A DNA stretch of 64,000 nt, taken from positions 1 through 64,000 of the forward strand of contig JBCCQA010000032.1 of assembly GCA_039024635.1 (NCBI GenBank), written 5' to 3'. This DNA comes from Kuafuiihalomonas sp039024635 (lineage in GTDB: Bacteria > Myxococcota > Kuafuiibacteriia > Kuafuiibacteriales > Kuafuiibacteriaceae). The first letter of the stretch is position 1, and each line of letters starts with the position of its first letter. The notes beneath the pieces are model-generated. The model ran no database searches. It saw only the letters and a program-made list of their open reading frames with translations, and was not told the DNA's origin. Of this stretch, positions 51,766 through 60,665 are shown one piece after another. A program made the position numbers and the translations under genes.

Positions 51766-54342
51766 TCAGGGCGACCCGCTCGAGCCTTGGTCGAGAACCA
51801 CGTCCAGGCGCCCGTCGACCACCCTCACCCGAGCCGTCCGGGGCTGGCCCGTCCGCTGGATGAGCGCCGTCGCCAACGGGTCGCCGAGCTCAGTTTGGAT
51901 CACGCGGCGTAGCGGCCGAGCACCGAAGTTCGGGTCGTAGCCGGCTTCGGCCAACCAATCGATGGCCTCGTCACTCATCTGCAGTCCAATCTCCTGGTCG
52001 GCCAAACGGCGACGCAGCTGCTCCATCTGGATGGGCACGATCGCCTTCATGTCCTCTCGGCTCAGGCGGTCGAAGACGACCACGTCGTCGATGCGGTTGA
52101 GGAACTCCGGTCGAAAGAACTCTCCCACCACTTCTTGGACCTTGGCCTTGGCCCGGGACGGGTCGGCCTCGTCCAGCAGGTGCTCCGAACCCAGGTTGGA
52201 CGTCATGACGACGATCGCGTTGCTGAAGTCGACGGTGCGACCCTTTCCGTCGGTCAGCCGTCCATCGTCCAACACCTGGAGAAGGACGTTGAACACGTCC
52301 GGATGGGCCTTCTCCACCTCGTCTAGGAGAACGAGGCTGTATGGGTGGCGTCGAACCGCCTCCGTCAGCCTACCGCCCTCGTCGTGCCCAACATAGCCGG
52401 GAGGGGCGCCGATCATGCGAGCGACCGAGTGCTTCTCCATGTACTCCGACATGTCGATGCGTACGACGCGCTGCTCGTCGGCGAACATGAACTCGGCCAG
52501 AGCCTTGGCGAGCTCAGTCTTTCCCACCCCCGTTGGCCCCAAGAACAGAAAGCTCCCGATCGGGCGTCGCGGATCCTTCAGACCAGCCCGCGCTCGGCGC
52601 ACGGCCCGAGAGACACTGCCGACGGCGTCCCGCTGACCAACAACTCGACGCTGAATCAAGCCCTCCATCTGAACGAGCTTCTCGGCCTCGGTCTCCAGCA
52701 TCTTACTCACCGGGACACCGGTCCAGCGCGCCACCACTTCGGCGATCTCACGGTCCGTGACTTCGTCTTTGAGGAAGGCGCTCTCGTTCGAAATCTCGCG
52801 GAGCTTCTCTTCGGCCTCGTCCAGGCGCTTCTTCGCCTCAGGGATCAGCCCGTGGGTACGCTCGAAGGCCGCGTCCAAATCCCCTCTCTGGTACGCCTGA
52901 GTCTCTTCGATCCTCAGGCGCTCCAGCTCCTCTCGGGCCGCGGCCCGGGCCTGGTGAGCGTCCTTCTCGGTCTGCCATCGGGCCTTCATGGCTCCGCCCT
53001 TCTCTTGAAGCTCGGCGATCTCTCGCTCCGCTTCGGCTAGACGTTCCTTGGCCCCGTCGTCCTTCTCCAGAGCCCTCTTTTCGACCTGCAGCTGCAGTAG
53101 CTTTCGCTCTACTTCGTCGATGGGCTTGGGCAGAGAGTCTATCTCGATGCGGAGAGAGGAGGCTGCTTCGTCGACCAGGTCGATGGCCTTGTCCGGTAGG
53201 AAGCGGTCGGAGATGAAGCGGTCCGACAGCTGGGCGGCGGCGATGAGGGCGCTGTCTCGTATCTGGATTCGGTGATGAACCTCGTAGCGCTCCTGAAGGC
53301 CTCGGAGGATGGCGATGGTCTCCTCCACGCTGGGAGGCTCGACGTTGACGGGCTGGAATCGGCGCTCCAGAGCCGCGTCCTTCTCGATGTGCTTTCGATA
53401 CTCCGCAATGGTGGTGGCGCCGATGCAGTGGAGCTCGCCTCGAGCCAGGGCAGGCTTCAGCATGTTGGAAGCGTCCATCGACCCCTCGGCTGCTCCCGCC
53501 CCGACGAGGGTGTGGATTTCGTCGATGAACAGGACGATCTTCCCGTCGCTGCCCGCAATGTCCGAGAGCACAGCCTTCAGACGTTCTTCGAACTCTCCTC
53601 TGTACTTCGCGCCTGCGACCAAGGCTCCTAGGTCCAGCATCACCAGTCGTTTGTCGCGCAGGCTCTCCGGAACGTCGCCACCCGCGATGCGCTGAGCGAT
53701 ACCTTCGACGATGGCCGTCTTTCCCACACCCGGTTCGCCGATCAGCACCGGGTTGTTCTTCCGGCGCATAGAAAGGACTTGAATCGTGCGACGCACCTCC
53801 TCGTCTCGCCCGATGACCGGATCGAGTTTGCCGGCCTTCGCCTTCTGGGTGAGGTCGGTGCAGTACTTCTCGAGGGCGTTGAACTGAGCATCCGGATCGT
53901 CGCTTTGAATTCGGGCATTGCCTCGGACCGACTTGAGAGCCTCCAGAACGCTCGACTTGCTGAGTCCCGTCCCATCCAGCGCCCCCATGTCCAAAGCCCC
54001 TAAGATGAAGTGCTCGGCCGAGACATAGGCGTCACTGAGCGAGGCGGCTGCCTGCTCGGCTTCGTCCATCAGTCTCTGCAGAGAGTCACCCACGTACAGC
54101 TGACCTGCCCCGCCCCCACTGACCCGCGGGAGCTTCTGGAGGTCCTGATCGAGCTTTCGATCCACCGCTTGTCGGTCGACCCCGACTCGATCCAGGATCG
54201 ACGGGGCCAGGCCCTCTTGGTCCCGGAAGATGGCCAGCAAGAGGTGCGCGGCCTCCAAACTCTGGTGCTGGCGGCGACGCCCTTCGCTTTGTGCGTTTTG
54301 AAGAGCTTCGCGGGATTTGACGGTCAATCGCTCGATGTTCAT
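51766..54342 (-). CDS. clpB: ClpB disaggregase
   Basis: 858 residues from ATG 54342, chosen because AGGAGG (54354-54349) lies 6 bases upstream and because the protein then opens with the family's MNIERLTVKSREALQNAQ. It has the Clp N domain, nucleotide-binding domain 1 (Walker A GEPGVGKTA), the long coiled-coil middle domain (about 405-525) that is specific to ClpB and docks DnaK, and domain 2 (GPTGVGKTE, GAPPGYVGHDEGG, sensor-2 GARPLRRVIQ). It threads aggregated proteins through its pore in cooperation with Hsp70. Three Hsp70 genes lie in this window. The rarA gene diverges from a shared upstream region with an inverted repeat. Confidence 0.97.
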   Translation of the reverse strand: MNIERLTVKSREALQNAQSEGRRRQHQSLEAAHLLLAIFRDQEGLAPSILDRVGVDRQAVDRKLDQDLQKLPRVSGGGAGQLYVGDSLQRLMDEAEQAAASLSDAYVSAEHFILGALDMGALDGTGLSKSSVLEALKSVRGNARIQSDDPDAQFNALEKYCTDLTQKAKAGKLDPVIGRDEEVRRTIQVLSMRRKNNPVLIGEPGVGKTAIVEGIAQRIAGGDVPESLRDKRLVMLDLGALVAGAKYRGEFEERLKAVLSDIAGSDGKIVLFIDEIHTLVGAGAAEGSMDASNMLKPALARGELHCIGATTIAEYRKHIEKDAALERRFQPVNVEPPSVEETIAILRGLQERYEVHHRIQIRDSALIAAAQLSDRFISDRFLPDKAIDLVDEAASSLRIEIDSLPKPIDEVERKLLQLQVEKRALEKDDGAKERLAEAEREIAELQEKGGAMKARWQTEKDAHQARAAAREELERLRIEETQAYQRGDLDAAFERTHGLIPEAKKRLDEAEEKLREISNESAFLKDEVTDREIAEVVARWTGVPVSKMLETEAEKLVQMEGLIQRRVVGQRDAVGSVSRAVRRARAGLKDPRRPIGSFLFLGPTGVGKTELAKALAEFMFADEQRVVRIDMSEYMEKHSVARMIGAPPGYVGHDEGGRLTEAVRRHPYSLVLLDEVEKAHPDVFNVLLQVLDDGRLTDGKGRTVDFSNAIVVMTSNLGSEHLLDEADPSRAKAKVQEVVGEFFRPEFLNRIDDVVVFDRLSREDMKAIVPIQMEQLRRRLADQEIGLQMSDEAIDWLAEAGYDPNFGARPLRRVIQTELGDPLATALIQRTGQPRTARVRVVDGRLDVVLDQGSSGSP

Positions 54343-54387
54343 TCGCGGCCTCCTGGGCTTCAGGAGCCTAAGCTCGGCTGGGCCTGC

Positions 54388-54412
54388 GTCAACTCGTCCT
54401 CTTGTAGTTGAC
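54388..54412. repeat. inverted repeat in the clpB-rarA divergent promoter region
   Basis: GTCAACT (54388-54394) and AGTTGAC (54406-54412) are perfect 7-base arms around an 11-base spacer. Each arm also supplies a TTGAC -35-like element, one per strand. It is not the CIRCE operator of HrcA. A shared regulator site or two back-to-back promoters would both explain it. Confidence 0.6.
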
Positions 54413-54435
54413 GGCCGTGCCATCGTGCTTATCTT
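54408..54435 (+). promoter_or_regulatory. candidate rarA promoter
   Basis: TTGACG (54408-54413), a 16-base spacer and TATCTT (54430-54435) form a reasonable housekeeping promoter. Transcription would begin at about 54441-54443, that is at the GTG start of rarA, suggesting a leaderless message. The sequence shows no Shine-Dalgarno before that GTG, which agrees. Confidence 0.45.
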
Positions 54436-54440
54436 CCGCG

Positions 54441-55691
54441 GTGCGCGATCTCTTCGAGACTGTGGGGCCGGACCCAACAGCGCCCCTGGCCGAACGTATG
54501 CGGCCCCGCATCCTGGACGAAGTGCTCGGACAAGACGCGCTCGTCGGACCGAAAGGCATCCTTCGACGGATGGTCGAGGGAAAGCGGGTTCCGTCATGCA
54601 TCCTTTGGGGACCTCCTGGTGTCGGCAAGACGACCCTGGCCCGGCTCCTTGTGAGCGACGAACTCGAGTTCGTCCCCATGTCGGCCGTGCTTTCGGGCGT
54701 AGGCGAGCTCCGAAAAGAGCTGGAGCGGGCCAAACAGCGGCGTCGTGACCTAGCCCGAGGAACCATGCTCTTCGTCGACGAGATCCATCGCTGGTCCAAG
54801 TCACAGCAGGACGCGCTCCTTCATGCGGTCGAGCAGGGCACCGTCACCCTGGTCGGGGCCACCACCGAGAATCCCTCCTTCGAGCTCAATTCCGCGCTAC
54901 TTTCTCGTCTGCGCGTCTTCGTCTTGCGCGGGCTGGACGAAGGCGATCTGTGTACGCTGCTTCGCCGAGCCCTGCGCGACGAGGAACTAGGGATCCAGGG
55001 CGAGGCCAATGACGAGGTGCTCCTCTCCCTGGCCAGGGCCTGCCACGGCGATGCCCGAAAGGCGCTCAACGCACTGGAGGTCGCAGCCAAGGAAGCGATG
55101 GGTCGCCCCATCGACGGTGAGGACGTCAAGGAGGCCCTCCAACACAAGGGTCTGCTCTACGACAAAGCGGGCGACGAGCACTACGCCGTCGTCTCCGCCT
55201 TCATCAAGTCGATGCGCGGCTCGGACCCAGACGCCGCCACCTACTATCTCGTACGCATGCTGGAAGCGGGGGAGGATCCCCGCTTCCTGATTCGAAGAAT
55301 GGTCGTATTCGCTAGCGAGGACGTGGGACCCGCAGATCCCAACGCGCTCTTGGTCGCCACCGCTGCACTACATGCCTATGAACTGGTGGGCCTCCCCGAG
55401 GGGGTGTTGCCGATGACCCAAGCCGCGGCCTACTTGGCCCAGGCCCCCAAGAGCAACGCTGTCCTCAAGGCCTATGGGGCGGCCCGCCGCCTCGTCCTTG
55501 AGAAAGGCGCGGAGCCGGTCCCCGACAAGCTCAAGAACGCCACTTCGGGCCTGAGCCGCATGCTCGGGCATGGCAAAGGCTACAAGTACCCTCATGATCT
55601 GGGGGGGCTGGTCCCAGGCGAGACGTACCTGCCCGACAAGCTCGTCGGTGCCTCCATCTGGCCCAAGGACGTAGAGCCCGAAGAGGGCTGA
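54441..55691 (+). CDS. rarA: replication-associated recombination protein A (RarA/MgsA)
   Basis: 416 residues from GTG 54441; a TTG at 54408 would add 11 residues but lies in the predicted promoter. AAA+ ATPase of the clamp-loader family: LAERMRPRILDEVLGQ near the N-terminus, Walker A GPPGVGKTTLARLL, Walker B TMLFVDEIHRWSKSQQDALL, sensor 1 GATTENPSFELN, then ALLSRLRVFVLR and GDARKALNALE. The C-terminal tetramerisation region ends with GKGYKYPHDLGG and YLPD, a RarA signature. RarA acts at stalled replication forks. The gene is divergent from clpB and convergent with the following lipoprotein gene. Confidence 0.95.
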   Translation: MRDLFETVGPDPTAPLAERMRPRILDEVLGQDALVGPKGILRRMVEGKRVPSCILWGPPGVGKTTLARLLVSDELEFVPMSAVLSGVGELRKELERAKQRRRDLARGTMLFVDEIHRWSKSQQDALLHAVEQGTVTLVGATTENPSFELNSALLSRLRVFVLRGLDEGDLCTLLRRALRDEELGIQGEANDEVLLSLARACHGDARKALNALEVAAKEAMGRPIDGEDVKEALQHKGLLYDKAGDEHYAVVSAFIKSMRGSDPDAATYYLVRMLEAGEDPRFLIRRMVVFASEDVGPADPNALLVATAALHAYELVGLPEGVLPMTQAAAYLAQAPKSNAVLKAYGAARRLVLEKGAEPVPDKLKNATSGLSRMLGHGKGYKYPHDLGGLVPGETYLPDKLVGASIWPKDVEPEEG

Positions 55692-55705
55692 GTAGGAGAC
55701 GGCAT

Positions 55706-56290
55706 TCACTCACAGACTGCGCCTTGTCCGGGTTCTCGGGCCCGAGCCAGGAAGCTGATGTTGAGCCCGCCTTCTTCTCGACTTGGCATAGCGAAGCCCA
55801 CGAGGAAAGAGGCTCGTTCGACCGACAAGCTGCCCTGCCAAACGCCCGCACCTGAGGGCGTGAGCTCGAGGCTCAGGCGAGAACCTTCGACGCAGCCGCC
55901 GCCTCCCGCCTCCTGGCTGCCCACCGTCCCAATGAGCCCAACGTCCACTCCGCACGTCAGTTCGAAGCTGCCGCCCGAGCCACTCCAGATCCGAGCTGGT
56001 GAGCGGACGGCTATCGCGTCCTGATTGTCGGCGTTCAGGTTCAGCAGGCGAGAGGGCTCCACGAGCTGAAGGTCCTCCTTAGGGCCGAGGACGGCAAAAT
56101 CGCCGCTCGCGAGCAGGAGTCCCGAGCTGCCCCATGAACAAGGCCCAAAGTTCGATGCTTGCTCATGGCCGGGGTTGCCGATCGTGTCTCCCGCTCCCGT
56201 CTCCCCGTCGCCGCTCACGTCCTCACCGCAGCCCGTGACGGCGATGAGGGCGACGATGCAGCAAGGAGATACGTGTTTCGGTGTCTTCAT
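55706..56290 (-). CDS. small lipoprotein, function unknown
   Basis: 194 residues with a lipoprotein signal MKTPKHVSPCCIVALIAVTGC (lipobox VTGC), then an acidic Gly-rich linker (GEDVSGDGETGAGD) typical of envelope lipoproteins. The mature domain is predicted beta-rich with repeated amphipathic strands (LLLASGDFAVLGP, GSFELTCGVDVGLIGTVGS, RLSLELTPSGAGVWQGSLSVE). No family recognised. The flanking 89 bases upstream hold no other gene. Convergent with rarA (14 bases between stop codons). Confidence 0.72.
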   Translation of the reverse strand: MKTPKHVSPCCIVALIAVTGCGEDVSGDGETGAGDTIGNPGHEQASNFGPCSWGSSGLLLASGDFAVLGPKEDLQLVEPSRLLNLNADNQDAIAVRSPARIWSGSGGSFELTCGVDVGLIGTVGSQEAGGGGCVEGSRLSLELTPSGAGVWQGSLSVERASFLVGFAMPSREEGGLNISFLARAREPGQGAVCE

Positions 56291-56379
56291 GTCAGACCCT
56301 TTTCCGAAGGCTGCAGGTCTGCGCGCTGAAATCGTCTAAGCCCGGCTCAGGGGCGGCGGACCAGAGAGCGTGGGGTAGG

Positions 56380-57444
56380 CTACTCGATCACGCGCTGCTG
56401 GAGGAGCTCGGAGAGGATGCGCACCGTGTCCAGCCGCGGCATGCCCGATAGGGCGACCAAGTCTTCGAAGGTCACGCTGCCGTCGATCTGGGAAAGAATG
56501 AAGCCGGCCCTGTGATTGAGGTTGAGCCAGATGATCTCCTCTTCGCTCACATTCACCTTGGGACTCCGATCAAAGTCCCCGATCTTGGACTCGAACATCT
56601 TCATGAGCTGAGAGCGGGCCTCGGCGACGAGGGCCCTCGCCTCCTCGTCCCGCATCGCACTCTCGTTTCCTTCCAGCAGCTCCAAGACGCCTTCGAAGTC
56701 ATGAAGATGGGCCTTGTCTCGGGCCGCCTGGAGCGCGTCTTGCTCGGTCTGGGGTTCGAGGTCTCCCGTGGCCCGGAGAAAGTCGACGATCTCGCTCGGC
56801 GTTTCTGGGTAGCGGTCGAAGTAGGCCTCCCGGTCGAGCTCTGGCAGAGGCGTCGGGTCGGCGACTGCATCGAAGGCCTCGTCGTCGCTCACAACCAGGG
56901 GGCTGGTGATGGCGGGACCGCTGTCCCAAGGGTTGGGCTCATCGACCCGGGCTACGGTCTCTACGTCTCCCGAGGGGGCGTCCGTGGCGAAGTCGAGGGG
57001 GTCTTGCGCATTCGGATTCGTCGCGTTGTGGGCCATCCAGGAGATGCTTCGCCACGACCCGGTCTGTCCACGGCCGGCTGCGACCTCTGGAGCCGGCTCG
57101 TCGGGTAGCTCCTCCGCCGCAGAAGGTAGAGAGGGCTCATCGGGGAGTCCGTCGACCCTACCGGCATCAGGGATGGTGGGGTCGAGGCCGCGGGAGCGGG
57201 GCTGAGAGGCGAAAGGCGAAACTTCGGAGATGGGCGTCGACTGGTCGTCGGCCCACGAGGAGCCCTTGAATCCGGTAGAGGTGCTCTCCTCGAGAAGTCG
57301 GATGCAGCGGGCCAAACGCTCATTGCTCGGGTCGAGCTCGAGACCCCTGTCCCACCAAGCTCGTGCAGCCTCCATGTCGCTGCGACCGAACCAATACATC
57401 CCGTTGTCGATGCACTCCTCGATGGTGGGCTGGTCTTCGGACAT
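56380..57444 (-). CDS. TPR protein with C-terminal winged-helix-like domain, function unknown
   Basis: 354 residues. The N-terminus (about 8-48) is one TPR-like helix pair (IDNGMYWFGRSDMEAARAWWDRGLELDPSN). A long acidic, Pro/Ser/Asp-rich disordered linker follows, then a helical region (about 190-285). The C-terminal 65 residues (VNVSEEEIIWLNLNHRAGFILSQIDG...FEDLVALSGMPRLDTVRILSELLQQRVIE) form a small winged-helix-like module that I associate with myxobacterial regulatory proteins. It is last in a run with the Hsp70 gene (14-base gap) and the J/TPR protein, suggesting a chaperone-linked adaptor. Function unknown. Confidence 0.72.
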   Translation of the reverse strand: MSEDQPTIEECIDNGMYWFGRSDMEAARAWWDRGLELDPSNERLARCIRLLEESTSTGFKGSSWADDQSTPISEVSPFASQPRSRGLDPTIPDAGRVDGLPDEPSLPSAAEELPDEPAPEVAAGRGQTGSWRSISWMAHNATNPNAQDPLDFATDAPSGDVETVARVDEPNPWDSGPAITSPLVVSDDEAFDAVADPTPLPELDREAYFDRYPETPSEIVDFLRATGDLEPQTEQDALQAARDKAHLHDFEGVLELLEGNESAMRDEEARALVAEARSQLMKMFESKIGDFDRSPKVNVSEEEIIWLNLNHRAGFILSQIDGSVTFEDLVALSGMPRLDTVRILSELLQQRVIE

Positions 57445-57458
57445 CGCCCCGCTGCTCC

Positions 57459-59327
57459 TCAGGCCGATGTCCCATCGGGCGGCCCGCCCTCGATATCGTC
57501 GTCATCCATCTTTTGCAGCACGCCTCGAAGCATCTTGAGGGTCCGCTCCAGAGTCGTCTTCTCGTCTTCGGTGAACTGACCGGGCCCCCCAACGAATTCG
57601 CGGCCCTTGCCGATGATACCGTCCGCCTTCGCCAGGGCTTCCTTGCCGAAGTCAGAGCCACTCATGAAACCCCGGACCCTTGGAAGCACGGCGTCGATGT
57701 CCCGCAACAGACCATCGACGTCGGCCCGCAATCGCGCGGTCTTGTCGTCTTCCTTGACGCCAAGAGCGTACTCCGAAGCTTCCTGCGCCATCCGCCGGAT
57801 CTCCTCCTCGGTCAGGCCCGAGGTGGCGGTCACGGTAATGCTTTGCTGCACGCCCGTCTCAAGGTCTTTGGCCGAAACCGAGACGATACCGTCGGCCGAT
57901 ATCTCGAAGGTTACTTCGACTTCGACCGCGCCCCGTGGTGCTTCCCGAAGGCCGGAGAGGATGAACTCACCCAAGAGCTCGTTGTCTTCGGCCCGCTGGC
58001 TCTCACCCTGAAAGACCATGATCCGGACCGAGGTTTGGTTGTCCCGAACCGTCGTGAACACGTGGCTGGCGCTGGTCGGCACCGTGGTGTTGCGCTCGAT
58101 GATGGTCTGGAAGTAGCCCCCGACGATCATGATGCCCAAGTTGTGAGGCGTCACGTCGAGCAGGAGCACGCTGCTCCGCTCGTCGAGGAGCGAAGCCCCC
58201 TGGACCGCCGCTCCCAGCGCGACGACCTCGTCGGGATTGACAGAGCGGCTGGGAGCCAGGCCAAAGAACTCTCGTACCATCTCCTGGAGCTTGGGGGTTC
58301 GGGTCTGTCCGCCTACAAGCAGGACGTCGTCGAGATCCTTCTTGTCGATTCCGGCGTCCTTCAATGTCTTGTCGCAGATCTGGATACACCGCTCACTGAG
58401 GTCGATGACCAAGTCTTCGAACTTCTCCCGGGTCAGCGTCTTCTGAAGATGAAGGGCATCGTTCTTTCCGGTCGAGATAATGAAGGGAAGATTGATTTCG
58501 GTCTGCGGTGCACCGGAGAGCTCGATCTTCGCCTTCTCGGCCGCGTCTCGGATCCGTTGGAGGGCCATGCGGTCCTTGCGCAGATCGATCTTGTTTTCCT
58601 TTAGAAAGCCGAAGACCAGCCATTCGATGATCCGGTTGTCGAAGTCTTCACCACCCAGATAAGTATCGCCCGCGGTCGCCATGACCTCGAAGACGCCCGA
58701 GCCAATCTCCAGAATGGAGATATCGAAGGTTCCTCCGCCCAAGTCGAAGACCGCGACCGTGCGCTCGATGTTCTTGCCATAGCCGTAGGCCAGTGCAGCT
58801 GCCGTCGGCTCGTTGATGATCCGAACGACGTCGAGGCCGGATATACGCCCTGCATCCTTGGTGGCCTGTCGCTGGCCGTCGTTGAAGTAGGCGGGGACCG
58901 TTATGACGCACTTGTTCACCTCGGTCTCCAGGTATTGCTCGGCGATGAGCTTCATTTCTCCCAGGATCATGGAGCTGATCTCCGGGAGGCTGTAGACGGT
59001 GTCGCGGAGGGAGATACGCACGTCGTGGTGCGGCCCCTCGATGAGCTGGTAGGAACAGGTTTCCAAAGCGGCCGCTACGGCGGGCGAGTTCCACTTTCGC
59101 CCTATCAACCGTTTGGAAGCATAGACGGTGCCCTCGGGGTTGGTGATGGCCTGACGCTTGGCGATGTGGCCAATCAGTCGGCGACCACTCTCGGCGACCG
59201 CCACGATTGATGGGGTTGTTCGGTAGCCGGCGCGATTGGGAACGACCTTGGGTACGCCCTCCTCGACCACTGCCACGCAGGAGTTGGTCGTTCCGAGGTC
59301 GATGCCGATGATGGGTTCACTGGACAC
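57459..59327 (-). CDS. Hsp70 (DnaK-type) chaperone, near full length
   Basis: 622 residues, close to DnaK. Complete ATPase domain: GIDLGTTNSC at residues 8-17, VPAYFNDGQRQATKDAG, NEPTAAALAYGYG, DLGGGTFDISILE and LVGGQTRTP. The substrate domain has VLLLDVTPHNLGI, NTTVPT, FQGE, NELLGEF and VSAKDLETG, and is followed by a helical lid of about 110 residues ending in DDDDIEGG. Unlike the two other Hsp70 genes here it keeps a lid. The C-terminal EEVD-like acidic end of DnaK is only partly matched. GrpE is not encoded nearby. The J-domain/TPR protein gene is 18 bases upstream and the TPR/winged-helix protein 14 bases downstream, so all three are probably one operon. Confidence 0.93.
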   Translation of the reverse strand: MSSEPIIGIDLGTTNSCVAVVEEGVPKVVPNRAGYRTTPSIVAVAESGRRLIGHIAKRQAITNPEGTVYASKRLIGRKWNSPAVAAALETCSYQLIEGPHHDVRISLRDTVYSLPEISSMILGEMKLIAEQYLETEVNKCVITVPAYFNDGQRQATKDAGRISGLDVVRIINEPTAAALAYGYGKNIERTVAVFDLGGGTFDISILEIGSGVFEVMATAGDTYLGGEDFDNRIIEWLVFGFLKENKIDLRKDRMALQRIRDAAEKAKIELSGAPQTEINLPFIISTGKNDALHLQKTLTREKFEDLVIDLSERCIQICDKTLKDAGIDKKDLDDVLLVGGQTRTPKLQEMVREFFGLAPSRSVNPDEVVALGAAVQGASLLDERSSVLLLDVTPHNLGIMIVGGYFQTIIERNTTVPTSASHVFTTVRDNQTSVRIMVFQGESQRAEDNELLGEFILSGLREAPRGAVEVEVTFEISADGIVSVSAKDLETGVQQSITVTATSGLTEEEIRRMAQEASEYALGVKEDDKTARLRADVDGLLRDIDAVLPRVRGFMSGSDFGKEALAKADGIIGKGREFVGGPGQFTEDEKTTLERTLKMLRGVLQKMDDDDIEGGPPDGTSA

Positions 59328-59345
59328 TTAAGGTCTCCGATTGGG

Positions 59346-60590
59346 TCAAAACGGCCAGCGCAGCTTTTTGAGCAGCTTCTTGGCGTCGGCGTGATTGGGT
59401 CGAAGCTCGATGCACTTCTCGAGACTCTCGACCGCCTTCTTCTTCATCCCTTTTTTCCAGTAGCACACGCCTTGGACGTGGTGACCCTCTGGGTCTCGGG
59501 GCTGGAGCGCCACCGCCTTCGTCGCCAGTCGTGAGGCCTCGGCCAGAGATGATTCGGCGCCCTCCCCGTAGGCCAGGCAGTAGGCGAGTCCGGTCAGGGC
59601 CTGACCATTGTCAGGGTCGACCTCTAGGGCCTTGCGGAAGCATTCGATGGCTGGTTCCCACTTGGCCAAGGTCAAGGCAGACTGGCCACGACGGATCCAG
59701 GGCTCGCTCCGATGCTTGGCGGTCGCCGCCTCCAGTTGTTCGAATTTGGCCTTCAGCTCTTCGTTGTTGGGATCGTAGGCCATCGCCAGCCGCGCTTGCT
59801 CCAGGGCCGCTGCCAGGTCCCCGCTCTCTTCCAGGTCCTGGGACCGCCCCTTCATCTGCTCCGCCTTTTGTAGTTTCTTACGGATCGGGTTTCGCCGCCT
59901 CCGACGCTCGATGGCCTCCTGCTCTCGTTTGGCCTCTCGGGCCTCCCTCCGCTTCTTGGCCCGCATCTCGGCCAAGTCTTCCGGGTCGATGAAGAGGTGG
60001 CCGTGGGCTTGGTCGTACTCTTCCCGAAGCTTCGCATCGGAGAGGACCTTCCGAGCCTTCTCCAGGGACTTGAAGATCTCCTGCAGGTATCGGGCGAAGG
60101 GGCCCTTGTTTCGGGGAAAGCGGTCTGGATGCCACTCCAGGGAGCGTTGCCGGAAGGCCTTGGTGACCTGGGCCTTGTCGTCTCGCCGACGCACCCGAAG
60201 CAGCTCGTAGTAGGTCCAGTTTTCGAGCTTGCTGTGGGTGAAGATGATCCGCTTTCGCTGGGCCTCGTCCAGATCGCACTCCGCGCCCATGAGGTGGGCG
60301 GGGAAGATGAAGTCACCATAGTCCGAATCAGTGGTGGACTTCGGGCCTTTGGGACCGATTCGCTCGACGTAACCCCGGTTGACGAGGGCGCTCAGGATGG
60401 CCTGGACCTGGTGCTGTGGAAGCTGGGTGATGGCCGTGATCTCGACCGCGGACAGAGCCTCTTCAGGGATGGTCACGGCGACCCGACCCTCTTCCATGGT
60501 GAGGTCGAGGCGATCCACCTTCACGCCCCTTGCGAGCTTGTATCGGTGCCCAGTCTCTTTCATGGGCGCCGCCGAGCCCGCAAGAACCAT
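59346..60590 (-). CDS. winged-helix / J-domain / TPR protein
   Basis: 414 residues from ATG 60590 (ATG 60563 is an alternative). The N-terminal part (about 45-85, SAVEITAITQLPQHQVQAILSALVNRGYVERIG) reads as a winged-helix module. It is followed by a J domain (about 125-195) with H154-P-D in LEWHPDRF. A highly basic linker (RREAREAKREQEAIERRRRRNPIRKKLQ) then leads to at least four TPR units (for example AIECFRKALEVDPDNGQALTG and AVESLEKCIELRPNHADAKKL). It should recruit and activate the Hsp70 encoded 18 bases downstream. This is a larger counterpart of the J/TPR protein at 6650. Confidence 0.85.
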   Translation of the reverse strand: MVLAGSAAPMKETGHRYKLARGVKVDRLDLTMEEGRVAVTIPEEALSAVEITAITQLPQHQVQAILSALVNRGYVERIGPKGPKSTTDSDYGDFIFPAHLMGAECDLDEAQRKRIIFTHSKLENWTYYELLRVRRRDDKAQVTKAFRQRSLEWHPDRFPRNKGPFARYLQEIFKSLEKARKVLSDAKLREEYDQAHGHLFIDPEDLAEMRAKKRREAREAKREQEAIERRRRRNPIRKKLQKAEQMKGRSQDLEESGDLAAALEQARLAMAYDPNNEELKAKFEQLEAATAKHRSEPWIRRGQSALTLAKWEPAIECFRKALEVDPDNGQALTGLAYCLAYGEGAESSLAEASRLATKAVALQPRDPEGHHVQGVCYWKKGMKKKAVESLEKCIELRPNHADAKKLLKKLRWPF

Positions 60591-60665
60591 CGATCAGAGT
60601 TTCCACGCTCAAGACGAGACGTCAAGCCAGCGGCCCTTCGAGGCCGGTGCCCACATAAACCGACA

